A DNA stretch of 54,799 nucleotides from Planctomycetota bacterium (GCA_021785435.1 JAJYFE010000007.1:1-54799); one strand, 5' to 3'. Positions 1-8,961 are shown, counted from the stretch's first letter. The notes: generated by a model from the letters alone, not told the origin. Numbers and translations: made by a program.

Positions 1-48
1 GTCGCGCTGCATCTGGGGCGGGGTTGAGTTAGGATAGTGATATGCGAA

Positions 49-122
49 GCGCCCGTAGCTCAACTGGACAGAGCATCCGCCTTCTAAGCGGACGGTTGTG
101 GGTTCGACTCCCGCCGGGCGCA
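49..122 (+). tRNA. tRNA-Arg (anticodon TCT)
   Basis: The cloverleaf can be folded by eye. The acceptor stem GCGCCCG (49-55) pairs with CGGGCGC (115-121), followed by discriminator A122. The anticodon stem TCCGC/GCGGA encloses the 7-base loop CTTCTAA (81-87), giving anticodon TCT at 83-85. The T-arm has the usual GGTTCGACTCC. CCA is not encoded. It decodes AGA codons. Identity is certain from the anticodon; the ends could differ by one base. Confidence 0.96.
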
Positions 123-351
123 GTTTCAGAATTGCCAACAGCCATGCATGTTTCCCGCATGGCCATTGGCTTTTCTTCACTCCGCACTCGCATGGCCATA
201 ACTCCATCAGACTCCATGGAAGCGTCAGCCTGACTTTTACCGATTGTTTTGAGCCGCACACCGCCCGGCAAAGTTGATCCATCAGGGCGAGGCTTTGGTA
301 ACGGATCATGATTACAGCCTTTAAAAAATCGGATTCCTCTCTATATCTTCG

Positions 352-924
352 TTGAGGAAGAATCCACGAAGCGGAAAGAAAACCGATAGGTGGTGTATGC
401 TCAAGGCGGCGGCTCCGCCGCCTTCTCCCTTGGGTAGAGCGTTGACACGGCCCGCGTTCCAGCGGGCGGTCCTCTTGGGGTTCGGGGCCATCCTGGCGCT
501 GTGGCAACGCACGGTGACGACGACGCTCCGGATCGTCCGGCCGCTGGCCACCGGTCACTGGAGCGACCTTCACCGGGTGCTCTGCGCCCTGTACCGACCG
601 GAAGCGCTCCATCAGAAGAAAGGGCGGCGGCAGAAGACCCCGAGGCCTTAGGCCCGCCAACTCATCGCCACGCTGATCCACTGGTTTCCGCAGCGAAAAT
701 TCATCCTGGTACGCGATAGCGGTTATGCCAGCCCCAGCCTGGTACGATTCTGTGGGGAACATCGCGCCCCTGTCACTTTGGTCAGGCGGTTTACCGTGCC
801 GCCGGTCTCCACGCGCCGCCGGCCACACAAAGTTCTTGGAATTGCCGGCGAGCCGGCCGTTCGCCGTGCGCTATGCCACAGTCCGTCTGGATCTTCGCGC
901 CGTGCGAAGACCTTGGTTGGATAG
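352..924 (+). pseudogene. Decayed DDE transposase (internal deletion, in-frame stop, truncated end)
   Basis: One reading frame runs from 352 to a TAG at 649-651 and continues in the same frame from 652 to a stop at 922-924. The first part resembles the N-terminus of planctomycete DDE_5-type transposases (RTVTTTLRIV, then HWSDLHRVL). It jumps directly to a later part of the family (ALYRPE, GRRQKTP, then ARQLIATLIHWFPQRKFILV, DSGYASPSLVRF, APVTLVRRF). Roughly 90-100 residues, including the first catalytic Asp region, are missing between them, and the family C-terminus is absent. The gene is therefore inactive. No clear terminal inverted repeats or target duplication could be found around it. 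The family call rests on recalled motifs and not on an alignment. Confidence 0.75.
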
Positions 925-1231
925 AAAACTTGGGTTGCGCGGCGGCCTCGCCACCTCCGCCAAGGTCTCCGGAGGCGACTGCTCGATCCACCGAGGGTCG
1001 CCGTGGGCGACTAAACTAGCCCGCCTCCGTGCGGACCGGGGGCAATATGTTTGGTTGCGGCCCGCAGGCCGCGCTGGGGCGCGGTGGTTTGAAAACAGAC
1101 CGCCCGGCGCGTTTTCGCCAGATCGTTGCGTAACTTTAAAACCGCCAAAGCGGCGGCATGAATGCCGCCGCTAAGACGTTGGGGTTTGGCGCGATCGCTG
1201 CGGGCCGGAATGAGGCAGACATGGGGGCGAT
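925..1231. other. Intergenic region with repeat fragments and two hairpins
   Basis: There is no credible gene here. 997-1011 is a GTCGCC/GGCGAC hairpin. 1021-1078 matches the repeat at 11761-11860 (CCTCCGTGCGGACCGGGGGC, then a GGTTGCGG...GGCCGCGCTG block). 1149-1172 is a perfect 11-bp inverted repeat, AGCGGCGGCAT-GA-ATGCCGCCGCT. It could end upstream transcription, but it has no T-tract. Confidence 0.6.
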
Positions 1232-1260
1232 TTGACGCGTGCGCTACACTGCCGCATAAT
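1232..1260 (+). promoter_or_regulatory. Sigma70-type promoter for rpsB
   Basis: TTGACG at 1232-1237 and CATAAT at 1255-1260 are separated by 17 bases, a near-consensus housekeeping promoter. Predicted initiation near 1267 leaves a leader of about 140 nt before rpsB, long enough for S2 autoregulation; no specific structure is claimed. It is the best -35/-10 pair seen in the window. Confidence 0.6.
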
Positions 1261-1407
1261 CAAGGATTCGCCGTGATGGCTGGGCGTGGCAAGGGTGCGC
1301 ACCTTTGGGCCCCGCCGGTTCGTTTGCGACCTTCGGGCCGCCCTAAGCGATGGTAGGATCCGGGCACGGCCGGGGCACGAAATCGCTGCTTTCGGGAGTT
1401 CTATTCC

Positions 1408-2361
1408 ATGGCCAATCCCCAGCTTGTGCGGGAGCTTATCGACGCGGGCATTCATTTCGGGCATCGCACCAGCCGCTGGAATCCCAAAATGAAGCCGTAT
1501 ATTTACGGCCGGCGGAATCTGATTCACATTATTGACGTACGGGAAACACTCAAGGGCCTGCTGGCGGCGCAGCGCTTTCTAAGCCGGCTGGTGGCCGACG
1601 GCCGCGACGTACTGTTTGTCGGGACCAAACGGCAGGCCCGGCCGGTGATTGATGACGTGGGCCGGCAGACCGGGATGCCGGTGGTGACGGAGCGATGGTT
1701 GGGGGGAACCCTGACCAACTATCGCACCATCCGGTCCCGCCTGCAGCGATTGGAGGAACTGGAAAAAATTCTCAGTTCTCCGGATCTCGGGAAGAATTAC
1801 TCCAAAAAAATGGAATCGAGCCTGAAGCGTGAGCACCGCAAAATTCTGCGCAACCTGGCGGGTATCCGCAACATGGAGCGGCTGCCGGGCGCGTTGGTGG
1901 TGGTGGACGTGCGGCGGGAGAATATCGCCATTCAGGAAGCCCGTAAACTGGGGCTGCCGGTGGTGGCGCTGGTGGACACAGACAGTGATCCGGACCTGGT
2001 GGACATCGCTATCCCCGCCAACGACGATGCGCTGCGCGGGATTGATCTGATTATGAAAGAGATCGCCGCGGCGGTGCTGGAGGGTAAGTCCGGCCGGACG
2101 GCGCGCCAGCCGCAGGATAAAGCCCAGCGTCCGGAGCGGGGCGAGCGCGCGGAGCGCCGGCGCCGTCCGACCTCGGCCCTGTTGGAAGATGAACTGGCCG
2201 CCGGCAAGAGCGGGGAAGACCAACCCGTCGCCAATAAGCCGGTGGCGGCAACTGGGCCGCTGAATGGCTCCCCCGGGCCCGTGCCGGCAGCGCTGCCGGA
2301 CAGCGCCGCGCCCCCGCAGCCGGCCCCGGGCGCGGCGTCCCCGGCGCCCGCTGCAATCTGA
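1408..2361 (+). CDS. rpsB: 30S ribosomal protein S2
   Basis: This is ribosomal protein uS2, which binds the 30S subunit between head and body and helps load S1. The first ~228 residues are a full S2 domain with family motifs: IDAGIHFGHRTSRWNPKM near the N-terminus, FVGTKRQA near residue 70, RWLGGTLTNYRTI near 100, and VVDVRRENIAIQEA/DTDSDPDLVDIAIPANDDA towards the end. About 88 further residues form a charged and then Pro/Ala-rich tail, probably disordered and longer than in most bacteria. The usual neighbour tsf is absent: truD starts 7 bp after the stop. A strong promoter lies at 1232-1260. The ATG at 1408 opens exactly at the conserved N-terminus, with GGGAG upstream as a ribosome site. 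Confidence 0.97.
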   Translation: MANPQLVRELIDAGIHFGHRTSRWNPKMKPYIYGRRNLIHIIDVRETLKGLLAAQRFLSRLVADGRDVLFVGTKRQARPVIDDVGRQTGMPVVTERWLGGTLTNYRTIRSRLQRLEELEKILSSPDLGKNYSKKMESSLKREHRKILRNLAGIRNMERLPGALVVVDVRRENIAIQEARKLGLPVVALVDTDSDPDLVDIAIPANDDALRGIDLIMKEIAAAVLEGKSGRTARQPQDKAQRPERGERAERRRRPTSALLEDELAAGKSGEDQPVANKPVAATGPLNGSPGPVPAALPDSAAPPQPAPGAASPAPAAI

Positions 2362-2368
2362 CCGTGCT

Positions 2369-3766
2369 ATGGACCTTCCTTTTTATACCGCGGATCTGCC
2401 GGGCATAGGCGGACGCCTCAAGGCGCATCTGGAGGATTTCTTCGTCGAGGAGTTGCCGCGGTATGCCCCCAGCGGGCAGGGGAGCCATTGCTACATCAGC
2501 GTGGAAAAACGCGGCATTTCCACGCTCCAGGCGGTAAACCTGCTGGCCCGGGCGCTGGGGCGGCGGGCCATCGACATCGGTTACGCCGGCCTGAAAGACA
2601 CCCGGGCCGTAGCGCGGCAAACCTTTTCCGTGGAGGGGGAGACCGAAGCACGGCTAAGGGCGTTGGAACTGCCGCACATGCGCATCCTGCAGGTGGCGCG
2701 GCACCAGAATAAGCTCCAGATCGGCCATCTGGCTGGCAATCGCTTCACCATCAAAATACGTCATCCGGATTGGGACAAGCCCGGCGGCGCGGTAAGCGGC
2801 GCCGAAGCGCAGACCCGCGCCGTGCTGGACCGTCTGGAGCACAGCGGAGTACCGAATTTCTTTGGACCACAGCGCTTCGGCCAGCGCGGCAACAACCACG
2901 AACTGGGGCGGGTGTTGCTGCGGGAGGCACCGGAGGAGTTTCTGAAACGTTGGTTCGGGGCGCCGGACCCGCGGCTGGATCATGGGGGCGTTCTGGAGGC
3001 GCGGCAGCATTTTGAACAGGGACGCTTCGATTTGGCTCTGGCCGCCTGGCCCGGCCATATGCACACGGAACGCCGGGCGCTGGCCGTCCTGGCCCGTGCC
3101 CCGAAAGCCTATGCGCGGGCGGCCGCCACACTGGACCAAAGCTTAAGGCGCCTGTTGATCAGCGCGCTGCAGGCGCACCTTTTCAATGAAACCCTGCGTT
3201 TGCGCCTGTTCCGCTTGGACCGGATTCTGCCCGGCGACCTGGCCTGGAAGCATGATCGGGGCGCGGTGTTTCGCGTTCCGCTGACAGCCCCGGAAGTCGC
3301 CGTGGAGCAGGCCCGCGCCGACCGGCATGAAATTTCCCCATCGGGACCGATGTTCGGTTATCGCATGACCAACCCCACCGGTGAGCCGGCGCAAATGGAA
3401 GAGCAGGTCTTAAGGGCGCACGGCCTGACGCCGGAAAATTTCCATGGCGGGCGCAGCCCCGCGACCCAGGCAGCGGCGGGCGAGACGGAGGCTGGCGCGG
3501 GGGCGGCCCGGTGTTCCGCGCCCGGGCCCGAGCCGGTGGCGTTTGCGAAACACGCGGGCGGACGGCGCGGCCCAGTGGAAAAATCCAAGGGTTCCCGCCG
3601 CGCCATGCGGTTCTTTCCGGCGGAGCTGGATCTGGGCGCCGGCACAGATGCATACGGTTCCTTCCTCCAGTTGCGTTTTGTTCTGGCCGCCGGATGTTTT
3701 GCCACCGTGCTTCTGGGGGAAATCATGAAAACACCCGGTCAGGGAATGGCAGGATTAAAACCATAG
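2369..3766 (+). CDS. truD: tRNA pseudouridine(13) synthase TruD
   Basis: TruD isomerises U13 of tRNAs to pseudouridine. The protein of about 465 residues starts at the ATG at 2369, where similarity begins; a longer upstream reading exists but only overlaps rpsB. It carries the catalytic motif GYAGLKDTRA (Asp near residue 77) and the family motif NFFGPQRFGQRG. The TRUD subdomain follows, and the C-terminus reads FFPAELDLG... with a final ATVLLGEIMK. Residues ~357-412 are a low-complexity Gly/Ala/Arg-rich insert inside the otherwise conserved C-terminal half, likely a surface loop. It lies 7 bp after rpsB and is probably co-transcribed. Its last 28 bp overlap the convergent gene that follows. 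Confidence 0.95.
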   Translation: MDLPFYTADLPGIGGRLKAHLEDFFVEELPRYAPSGQGSHCYISVEKRGISTLQAVNLLARALGRRAIDIGYAGLKDTRAVARQTFSVEGETEARLRALELPHMRILQVARHQNKLQIGHLAGNRFTIKIRHPDWDKPGGAVSGAEAQTRAVLDRLEHSGVPNFFGPQRFGQRGNNHELGRVLLREAPEEFLKRWFGAPDPRLDHGGVLEARQHFEQGRFDLALAAWPGHMHTERRALAVLARAPKAYARAAATLDQSLRRLLISALQAHLFNETLRLRLFRLDRILPGDLAWKHDRGAVFRVPLTAPEVAVEQARADRHEISPSGPMFGYRMTNPTGEPAQMEEQVLRAHGLTPENFHGGRSPATQAAAGETEAGAGAARCSAPGPEPVAFAKHAGGRRGPVEKSKGSRRAMRFFPAELDLGAGTDAYGSFLQLRFVLAAGCFATVLLGEIMKTPGQGMAGLKP

Positions 3767-4545
3767 GCGGGGAGTTTCACCCCCGCCAGCATTTTGCGCC
3801 AGGACAGCAGCGGCAGGCGACGGGAAAGCTCCGCCGCCGCTTTCCGCAACTGCGGCGTAACTGCAAGCCACACCTGGCGGACATAGACGACGGCGGCGAG
3901 TTTCTGGCCCCAGTGGCCCTCGAGATGCTTGTAAAGGATCAGGTTGTAGCGTCGGGCGCCGACTTGCACGAACAGCGGCGCCTCCAGGGTTCCGGTGATC
4001 GGTTGGCCGCGAATCAAGGTGAACTGGTACGCATAGCGGAAGCGTGGCTTGGTCTTACCCGAATAAAGCTTGATATCGCTGCCCTCCTGCCGCCAGCGCC
4101 ACTGGCGGATCATTCGGGCGCTGCGGACTTGCACCTGAATCGTCTGGACCAGGCTCATCGGAATGTCGCGGTACTGCTTAATTCCGGCCAGCCATACGCG
4201 AAAGGGCCGGTCCGGGGTAGTCCAGATGCGCCCGCGTAAAATTCGGCCGTTGCTTAATTGCACGACGCCGCGGCGCTGAGTCCAGGTCGCGCCGGGGTGT
4301 GCCGCGGAGAGCGGATGCACGTTCGTCCGCGGCGACAGGCGGCCCGTCGGCGCGGTGGTCGGCCGGGCGTGGGAAAGAACTTCCCGCAGGCTCTGCGCCC
4401 AGGCGCCGCCCGCCTGGCCCGCAAACGCCGCCAAGATCAGCAGCGCCAGGGCCGACCGGGGCGCGGCGGGATCGCCGCCGCGTCGCAGGCGTCCAGGGCT
4501 GACCTGGGCTTTCGTGATTCTTGTGCTGTGTTTCACGGTCAGCAT
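3739..4545 (-). CDS. Hypothetical secreted protein
   Basis: Not recognised. This is a 268-residue protein starting at the ATG at 4545; an in-frame start 17 codons upstream is less likely because it runs into repeat DNA. A basic N-terminus is followed by a hydrophobic stretch (SALALLILAAFAGQAGGAWA) that looks like a signal peptide with cleavage near AWA-QS. The mature part begins with a Thr/Pro-rich linker. It continues as a basic beta-rich domain containing GVVQLSNGRILRGRIW, a pattern seen in small barrel-like SHD1/SH3-type segments of planctomycete secreted proteins (inference). It shares 'L(S/K)(N/D)GR' segments with the TPR protein at 9.3-11 kb. It is convergent with truD, with a 28-bp overlap. 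Confidence 0.7.
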   Translation of the reverse strand: MLTVKHSTRITKAQVSPGRLRRGGDPAAPRSALALLILAAFAGQAGGAWAQSLREVLSHARPTTAPTGRLSPRTNVHPLSAAHPGATWTQRRGVVQLSNGRILRGRIWTTPDRPFRVWLAGIKQYRDIPMSLVQTIQVQVRSARMIRQWRWRQEGSDIKLYSGKTKPRFRYAYQFTLIRGQPITGTLEAPLFVQVGARRYNLILYKHLEGHWGQKLAAVVYVRQVWLAVTPQLRKAAAELSRRLPLLSWRKMLAGVKLPAYGFNPAIP

Positions 4546-4565
4546 AGCGTTCTGTCCGCACTTAT

Positions 4566-4720
4566 CTTTCGGGTACCCCGGCCGGAAGCCATTCACCGGG
4601 GTCGCCGCGGGCGACGCGCTACGGCGAGTCGAAGGCTCACCGGTCTGAAGACCGGTGCTTCGGGTTCGGTGGCGGGTCTGGAGCTCTTGCTGCTACCCAA
4701 AATATATCGCTCAACAACAC
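4566..4720. repeat. Dispersed repeat family A, copy 1
   Basis: The left end is CTTTCGGGTACCCCGGCCGG, then AAGCCATTCACC and a GTCGCC/GGCGAC hairpin at 4601-4615. The body contains GGTGCTTCGGGTTCGGTGGC, and the right end is an AT-rich block (AATATATCGCTCAACAA). Related copies lie at 11884-12022, 28326-28513 and 32681-32870, all in the same orientation and all between genes. Confidence 0.75.
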
Positions 4721-4800
4721 AGTAGTCATTATCCTTATTTTACAAGACAGTCCGGAATTTTGCCGGGCGTAGCGGCAGTGGGGTGGCGTCATCGCGGCGT

Positions 4801-4875
4801 GTCGCCGAAGAGGGCGACTCGAGAGAGCCTGCCCGCCCACTGGCGGGGCGAGCGGCCTGTGGCGGTAGCGGAAGG
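4801..4875. repeat. Dispersed repeat family C, copy 1
   Basis: A hairpin (GTCGCC 4801-4806 with GGCGAC 4813-4818) is followed by GAGCCTGCCCGCCCACTGG and CGGGGCGAGCGG. The same series with few changes recurs at 34418-34510. Together with family A this fills the gap between the secreted protein and the NuoL-like gene; no other gene is seen there. Confidence 0.7.
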
Positions 4876-4979
4876 CTAAGCCGCAAGCCGCCTGTGGCGG
4901 CGGCGAAAATCGGGGCACCGCACAACCGCCTTTCTGACCGCTGATTGATGATCGCGGATCGCTAACATACCATACCCCC

Positions 4980-7229
4980 ATGCGGATTTCGGACCTCCTG
5001 CTGATCGGCGCCATGTTGCCCCTGCTGTTGGCGGCAAGCTGGGCCATCGCCCGCGCTTCCAAGCCGGCACTCGTGGCCGCGTACATCACCATTGCAGCAA
5101 GCCTGGTGAGTCTGGGCCTGACCCTGGCCGCGGTGGCCATACAGCTCAAGCCCGGCGTGATGACGCAATCGCCGGGGCAGACCAGCCGGCTGTGGCGGTG
5201 GTTGCCGCTGTCAGCGGCGCAAGGAAACAGTAAGCAGGAAAAAGTAAAAACGGAACGGCAGGATGCGTTCGCGGCGGCGATGCGGAGATTGCCGGCTACC
5301 CATACCCAGATACAGAGCGAGGCGTTTGTAGCCGGCAGGGCCCCACCCGCCGCTGAGAATATGACGCAACGCTCCGTTGCCAATCGGGCCGTGTCGATCG
5401 TGCGCCATGCGCCCGATCTTGGCGCCATCGTTTATTCGCAGCGGCGATGGGGACAAGAGCCGGCGCCGCGCTCGCCGGGGCTGGCTTTTGGCATCCGTAC
5501 GAATGCCCTGGCGCTGACCTTTTTCCTATTGGTGCTCGTGCTTCATCTGTTGACGGCTGTTTATACACTGCCGCTGGCGCGGCAGCGCGCCATCGGCGCT
5601 ACCTGGTTCGCTTGGACGAACCTGCTGGCTTTCGCCATCCTGGCCCAATTAGTCTCATCTAATCTCATCGAGCTATATGGATTCCTGGCCCTAGCCGGCG
5701 TCGCCGCATTCGGCTTGACTTCCGCCGCGTTCCGACCGATCGATGAGCCCGGCCCACCGCGGGGCATGTTACTGCATTTCAGCATCGGCGACGTGCTGGT
5801 ATGGCTGGGCGTGGGGTTGCTGCTGGCGCATTGGCCCGCGGCAACGCTGAACCTCGGGGCGAATCCGGCGGCTTTTCCGACGGCGGGTGCGGGCGGCCCG
5901 CTTGGCCCGGGCTGGCCGGATTGGATGGGGCTGTGTCTGCTGGCCGGGGCCTTGGCCAAAGCCGGTCAGTTTCCGTTCCATACCTGGCCGGCGGAAATGG
6001 GGGGAGCGGTAGCGCCGGCCAATGCGCTGCTGACGGGCGGTTTGATGAGCATTTCCGGCTGCTACCTGCTGACGCGACTCCTGCCGCTGCTGGATCTGAA
6101 TGTGCGGCTGCTGGCGGCCATGGCCGGGGCCATCAGCCTGGCCGTCGGCGCCTCCGTAGCGCTGGTGCAAACCGATCTGAAACGCGTGCTCGCCTGGCTG
6201 TCGGTGGCCTTGCTGGGCCTGGTTTTTCTTTTATTGGCGGCGGGCGCGTACGGAGCGGGTCTTTACCAGGGGGTGGTGACGGCCCTGGGGTTGGCGACGT
6301 TGTTTCTAGTTGCGGGCAGCGTCCTTGACGCGGCCAACGGTGAACTGGACCTGCGTTTTCTGGGCGCCCTGTGGACGAAGTTGCCGGTGACGGCGGTAGC
6401 GGCACTTCTGGTCTTGCCGGCGATTACACCCCTGATTCCGATGGCAATTTGGGTGCACTTCGGCCCGGCGGGGCTGACGAGCGCCTGGGCCAGGCTGCGA
6501 CAGTACGCCTGGGCGGTGGGTGGCTATGGTCATCTTCTCTTCTGGACGGCGGTGGTGGCCGGATATCTTCTGCCGTTGGTGATGGGGCGATGGTGGTGGC
6601 TGGCCTTTGGCCCCCGGGCGCCAGGACACGCGGCGCTCCCTACGGGCGGCGCCACACGTGACCGCACCGCGGGCGTGACGGCGGAATCCCGCGGCGACGC
6701 TTCGATCCCGCGAACCACGCCGTCTGGCCCCACTGGCAGCGCGGCCTCCCGGACCGCCCTGGCCGATCCCAGCGCACCGGCACGCACGCTGCCGATTCTG
6801 GTGTTGACGGCGTGCACGCTTCTGGCGAATATTCGTTTTGTCGGCTTGGCGCACCTGCTGGCGGGGGTGGCGCCGGCGGCAACCGCATCGGCCCCGCCCG
6901 CGCCAACGGGAGCGGCGCGCCTGGCCTTGGAACGGCTGGCCTGGGCCTGGCCGACGGCGCTGGTGCTGGTGGTGACGGTCTATTTTTCCGGCTTGGACCT
7001 GGCGGAACAGTTGCGACGCCTGCCCGGATTGAACCTGCTGCACCGCTGGTTGTCCGACGGTATGTTTTTTGGCGATTTCCACCGGCTTCTGCTGGGGCGG
7101 ACGATCCGGGTGTTGGCCCAGACCAGCGCCTTTTTTGATCGCTGGATCCTGGGCGGGTTGCTGGTGGCGGGTGCTCTGGCCGCGCGGCTACTGGCCCTGG
7201 CGGTCGCTTGGCTGGAACGGGAGTTTTAG
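4980..7229 (+). CDS. Divergent NADH-quinone oxidoreductase subunit L-like antiporter protein
   Basis: This is a polytopic membrane protein of 749 residues belonging to the proton-translocating family of complex I subunits L/M/N and Mrp antiporters. The core resembles NuoL: AKAGQFPFHTWPAEM corresponds to the canonical K-AQ-PLH-W segment, and ALVQTDLKRVLAWLS to the TM segment with the conserved Lys. The C-terminus is long like NuoL, with a lateral helix-type tail. Several canonical residues look replaced: the WE pair of TM5 aligns with FL (LIELYGFLALAG), and the LIHAATM segment reads NALLTGGLM, so the His is missing. Two long hydrophilic inserts (~residues 60-165 and ~540-600) are unusual. It is followed 91 bp later by a NuoM-like gene. 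It could be an accessory antiporter module and not a subunit of canonical complex I. Confidence 0.75.
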   Translation: MRISDLLLIGAMLPLLLAASWAIARASKPALVAAYITIAASLVSLGLTLAAVAIQLKPGVMTQSPGQTSRLWRWLPLSAAQGNSKQEKVKTERQDAFAAAMRRLPATHTQIQSEAFVAGRAPPAAENMTQRSVANRAVSIVRHAPDLGAIVYSQRRWGQEPAPRSPGLAFGIRTNALALTFFLLVLVLHLLTAVYTLPLARQRAIGATWFAWTNLLAFAILAQLVSSNLIELYGFLALAGVAAFGLTSAAFRPIDEPGPPRGMLLHFSIGDVLVWLGVGLLLAHWPAATLNLGANPAAFPTAGAGGPLGPGWPDWMGLCLLAGALAKAGQFPFHTWPAEMGGAVAPANALLTGGLMSISGCYLLTRLLPLLDLNVRLLAAMAGAISLAVGASVALVQTDLKRVLAWLSVALLGLVFLLLAAGAYGAGLYQGVVTALGLATLFLVAGSVLDAANGELDLRFLGALWTKLPVTAVAALLVLPAITPLIPMAIWVHFGPAGLTSAWARLRQYAWAVGGYGHLLFWTAVVAGYLLPLVMGRWWWLAFGPRAPGHAALPTGGATRDRTAGVTAESRGDASIPRTTPSGPTGSAASRTALADPSAPARTLPILVLTACTLLANIRFVGLAHLLAGVAPAATASAPPAPTGAARLALERLAWAWPTALVLVVTVYFSGLDLAEQLRRLPGLNLLHRWLSDGMFFGDFHRLLLGRTIRVLAQTSAFFDRWILGGLLVAGALAARLLALAVAWLEREF

Positions 7230-7320
7230 GGTGGGGTTCCCGATGCCAGGCGCCAGCTTCGAAACAGTTAGGGCCAGAGGCCAAGCGCCAAGTACACGGT
7301 GTTGAGTTTAATGATATTGA

Positions 7321-8961
7321 ATGATAATATATAAATACAGCTCTATCCTGTCGTGTCTTCTCGCCCTGCCTCTGATCGGAGCACTGGTATTGGCCCTGCT
7401 GCCGGCCAAACGGACGCGGCTGATCCGCAACAGCGCCCTGGCGGTTCTGGCGGGCATGCTGGCCATTCTTTTTGCCGCGGCCGCCCTGTATAACTGGCGC
7501 GCCGGCGCCGCGCCCCCGGCCGGATCCGTTTCCCTGCCCGACCGGTCAGGCGGCGTGTTTGATCTTTGGCAATTGCGGCAAAGTTTCACCTGGCTGGCGC
7601 CACTGGGGCTTCATTTTTCGCTGGCGGCGAACGGGTTATCCCTGGTGCTGATGCTGCTGCTGGGCGGCGCTAATTTTCTGGCCGCCCTGGCCAGCTATGG
7701 GATCGACAGCCAGGTCAAAACGTACTTCATCATGCTGTTGCTGCTGGCGGCGCTGACCACCGGCGCCTTGGCCGCGACGGACCTGGGCCTGTTCTGCGCC
7801 TGCAGCGCGCTGACGGTGCTTCCGGCCTATTTCCTGGCGGGCTTGTGGGGCGGTGAAGGGCGGCGACCGGCGGCTATGAAATTCGCTCTCTTCGGCCTGT
7901 TCGGTTCGGTCGCCATGTTGGCGGCGCTCCTGGCGATTGTTTTCTGCACTCGGCGGATAGACTCTTCCCCGGCGCAGGCGCTTAACCTCATGCGCCTGAC
8001 GAGTCCTACGGCGTCTGCCGCTTGGCAAAGCCTTACCGGCTTGTGGCCCCTGGCCGAGCAAGGAGCGTTCTGGCTGCTGCTGGCGGCGGTCGCCACTCGA
8101 CTGGGCGCTGCGGCCGTACACCTTTGGGTTCCGGATCTGCTTGGCGAGGCGGCAGCGCCGGCGGCCATGGCCCTCATCAGCAGCCAGATCATCGTGGGCG
8201 CATACACCTTGTTGGCCGTGGTGCTCCCGATGTTTCCGGCGCCCGCTGCGCACTATCAGCTGATTCTCGCCCTGGCGGCGGCGGGAGGAGCCCTTTATGC
8301 CGCCCTGTGTGCGCTGGCCCAAAGCGATTTGCGCCGCGGGATCGCGTATTGGCTGGTGGCCCAGAGCGGGCTGATCCTGTTGGCGGCGCTGGCCGGCAGC
8401 GTCTGGACCTGGCAGGGCGCGGTCCTGTTGGTTAACGGTGACGTATGGACGCTGCTAAGCCTGCTCTGGATCAGCCACGTCCTGGAACGCCGCACTGGCC
8501 ACCGGGATGTAAACCGCTTAGGCGGCCTGGCGCAATTGATGCCGGGTCTTTTCAGCTTTTCGCTGGTCGGCCTGCTTAGCGCCATGGCCACGCCGGGCCT
8601 GGCGCTCTTTCCCGCGGTGCTGCTGCTGCTCGCGGGCCTCGTCGGCGCCGCTTATCATTCCCCCGCCGCGGCGGCCGGCCTATGGGGACTTTCCAGTGGA
8701 TTCTGGTGGCTGATTTTCGCCGCCGCCAGCGGCGCGGCGTTGGTGCTGCTGGCCGCGAATCTGCTCTGGATCATCGAACGCGTCTTTCTGGGGCGGCCTC
8801 GCCCCGAGCACCTGCACGTGGTCCGGCTGACCGGCTCGGAGAAAGCCGTGTTCGTGATCCTGACCCTCGCCATCCTGGTCGGCGGCATCTTCCCGGCGGT
8901 CCTGCTCCTTGACCCCATCCACAACATGGTGCAGTACCTGGTCAACATCGCGGCGGGATAG
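7321..8961 (+). CDS. Divergent NADH-quinone oxidoreductase subunit M-like antiporter protein
   Basis: A 546-residue membrane protein with about 13-14 hydrophobic segments. The family is visible from PAYFLAGLWGGEGRRPAAMKF (canonical PMYFLIG-WGG----A--KF), HLWVPDLLGEAAAPAAMALI (canonical HTWLPDAH-EAPT--S--L) and QSDLRRGIAYWLVAQSG (canonical -TDLK--IAYSSVSH-G). Key positions differ: the TM5 Glu aligns with Ala163, the TM7 Lys with Arg260, and the LLK Lys of TM8 with a hydrophobic residue. This suggests altered or lost proton pumping. It lies 91 bp downstream of the NuoL-like gene in the same direction, so the two probably work together. The start at 7321 is weakly supported because no clear ribosome site precedes it. 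Confidence 0.75.
   Translation: MIIYKYSSILSCLLALPLIGALVLALLPAKRTRLIRNSALAVLAGMLAILFAAAALYNWRAGAAPPAGSVSLPDRSGGVFDLWQLRQSFTWLAPLGLHFSLAANGLSLVLMLLLGGANFLAALASYGIDSQVKTYFIMLLLLAALTTGALAATDLGLFCACSALTVLPAYFLAGLWGGEGRRPAAMKFALFGLFGSVAMLAALLAIVFCTRRIDSSPAQALNLMRLTSPTASAAWQSLTGLWPLAEQGAFWLLLAAVATRLGAAAVHLWVPDLLGEAAAPAAMALISSQIIVGAYTLLAVVLPMFPAPAAHYQLILALAAAGGALYAALCALAQSDLRRGIAYWLVAQSGLILLAALAGSVWTWQGAVLLVNGDVWTLLSLLWISHVLERRTGHRDVNRLGGLAQLMPGLFSFSLVGLLSAMATPGLALFPAVLLLLAGLVGAAYHSPAAAAGLWGLSSGFWWLIFAAASGAALVLLAANLLWIIERVFLGRPRPEHLHVVRLTGSEKAVFVILTLAILVGGIFPAVLLLDPIHNMVQYLVNIAAG

Noticed and set aside
1149..1172. Perfect 11-bp inverted repeat as an intrinsic terminator
   Set aside because: No T-tract follows, so it is recorded only as a hairpin.
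2264..2368. N-terminal extension of TruD
   Set aside because: It overlaps the rpsB tail in another frame and is Pro/Arg-rich; TruD similarity starts at the ATG at 2369.
3511..4239. 242-residue plus-strand open frame
   Set aside because: It lies opposite the secreted-protein gene and overlaps truD; its residues are the antisense of a better supported gene.
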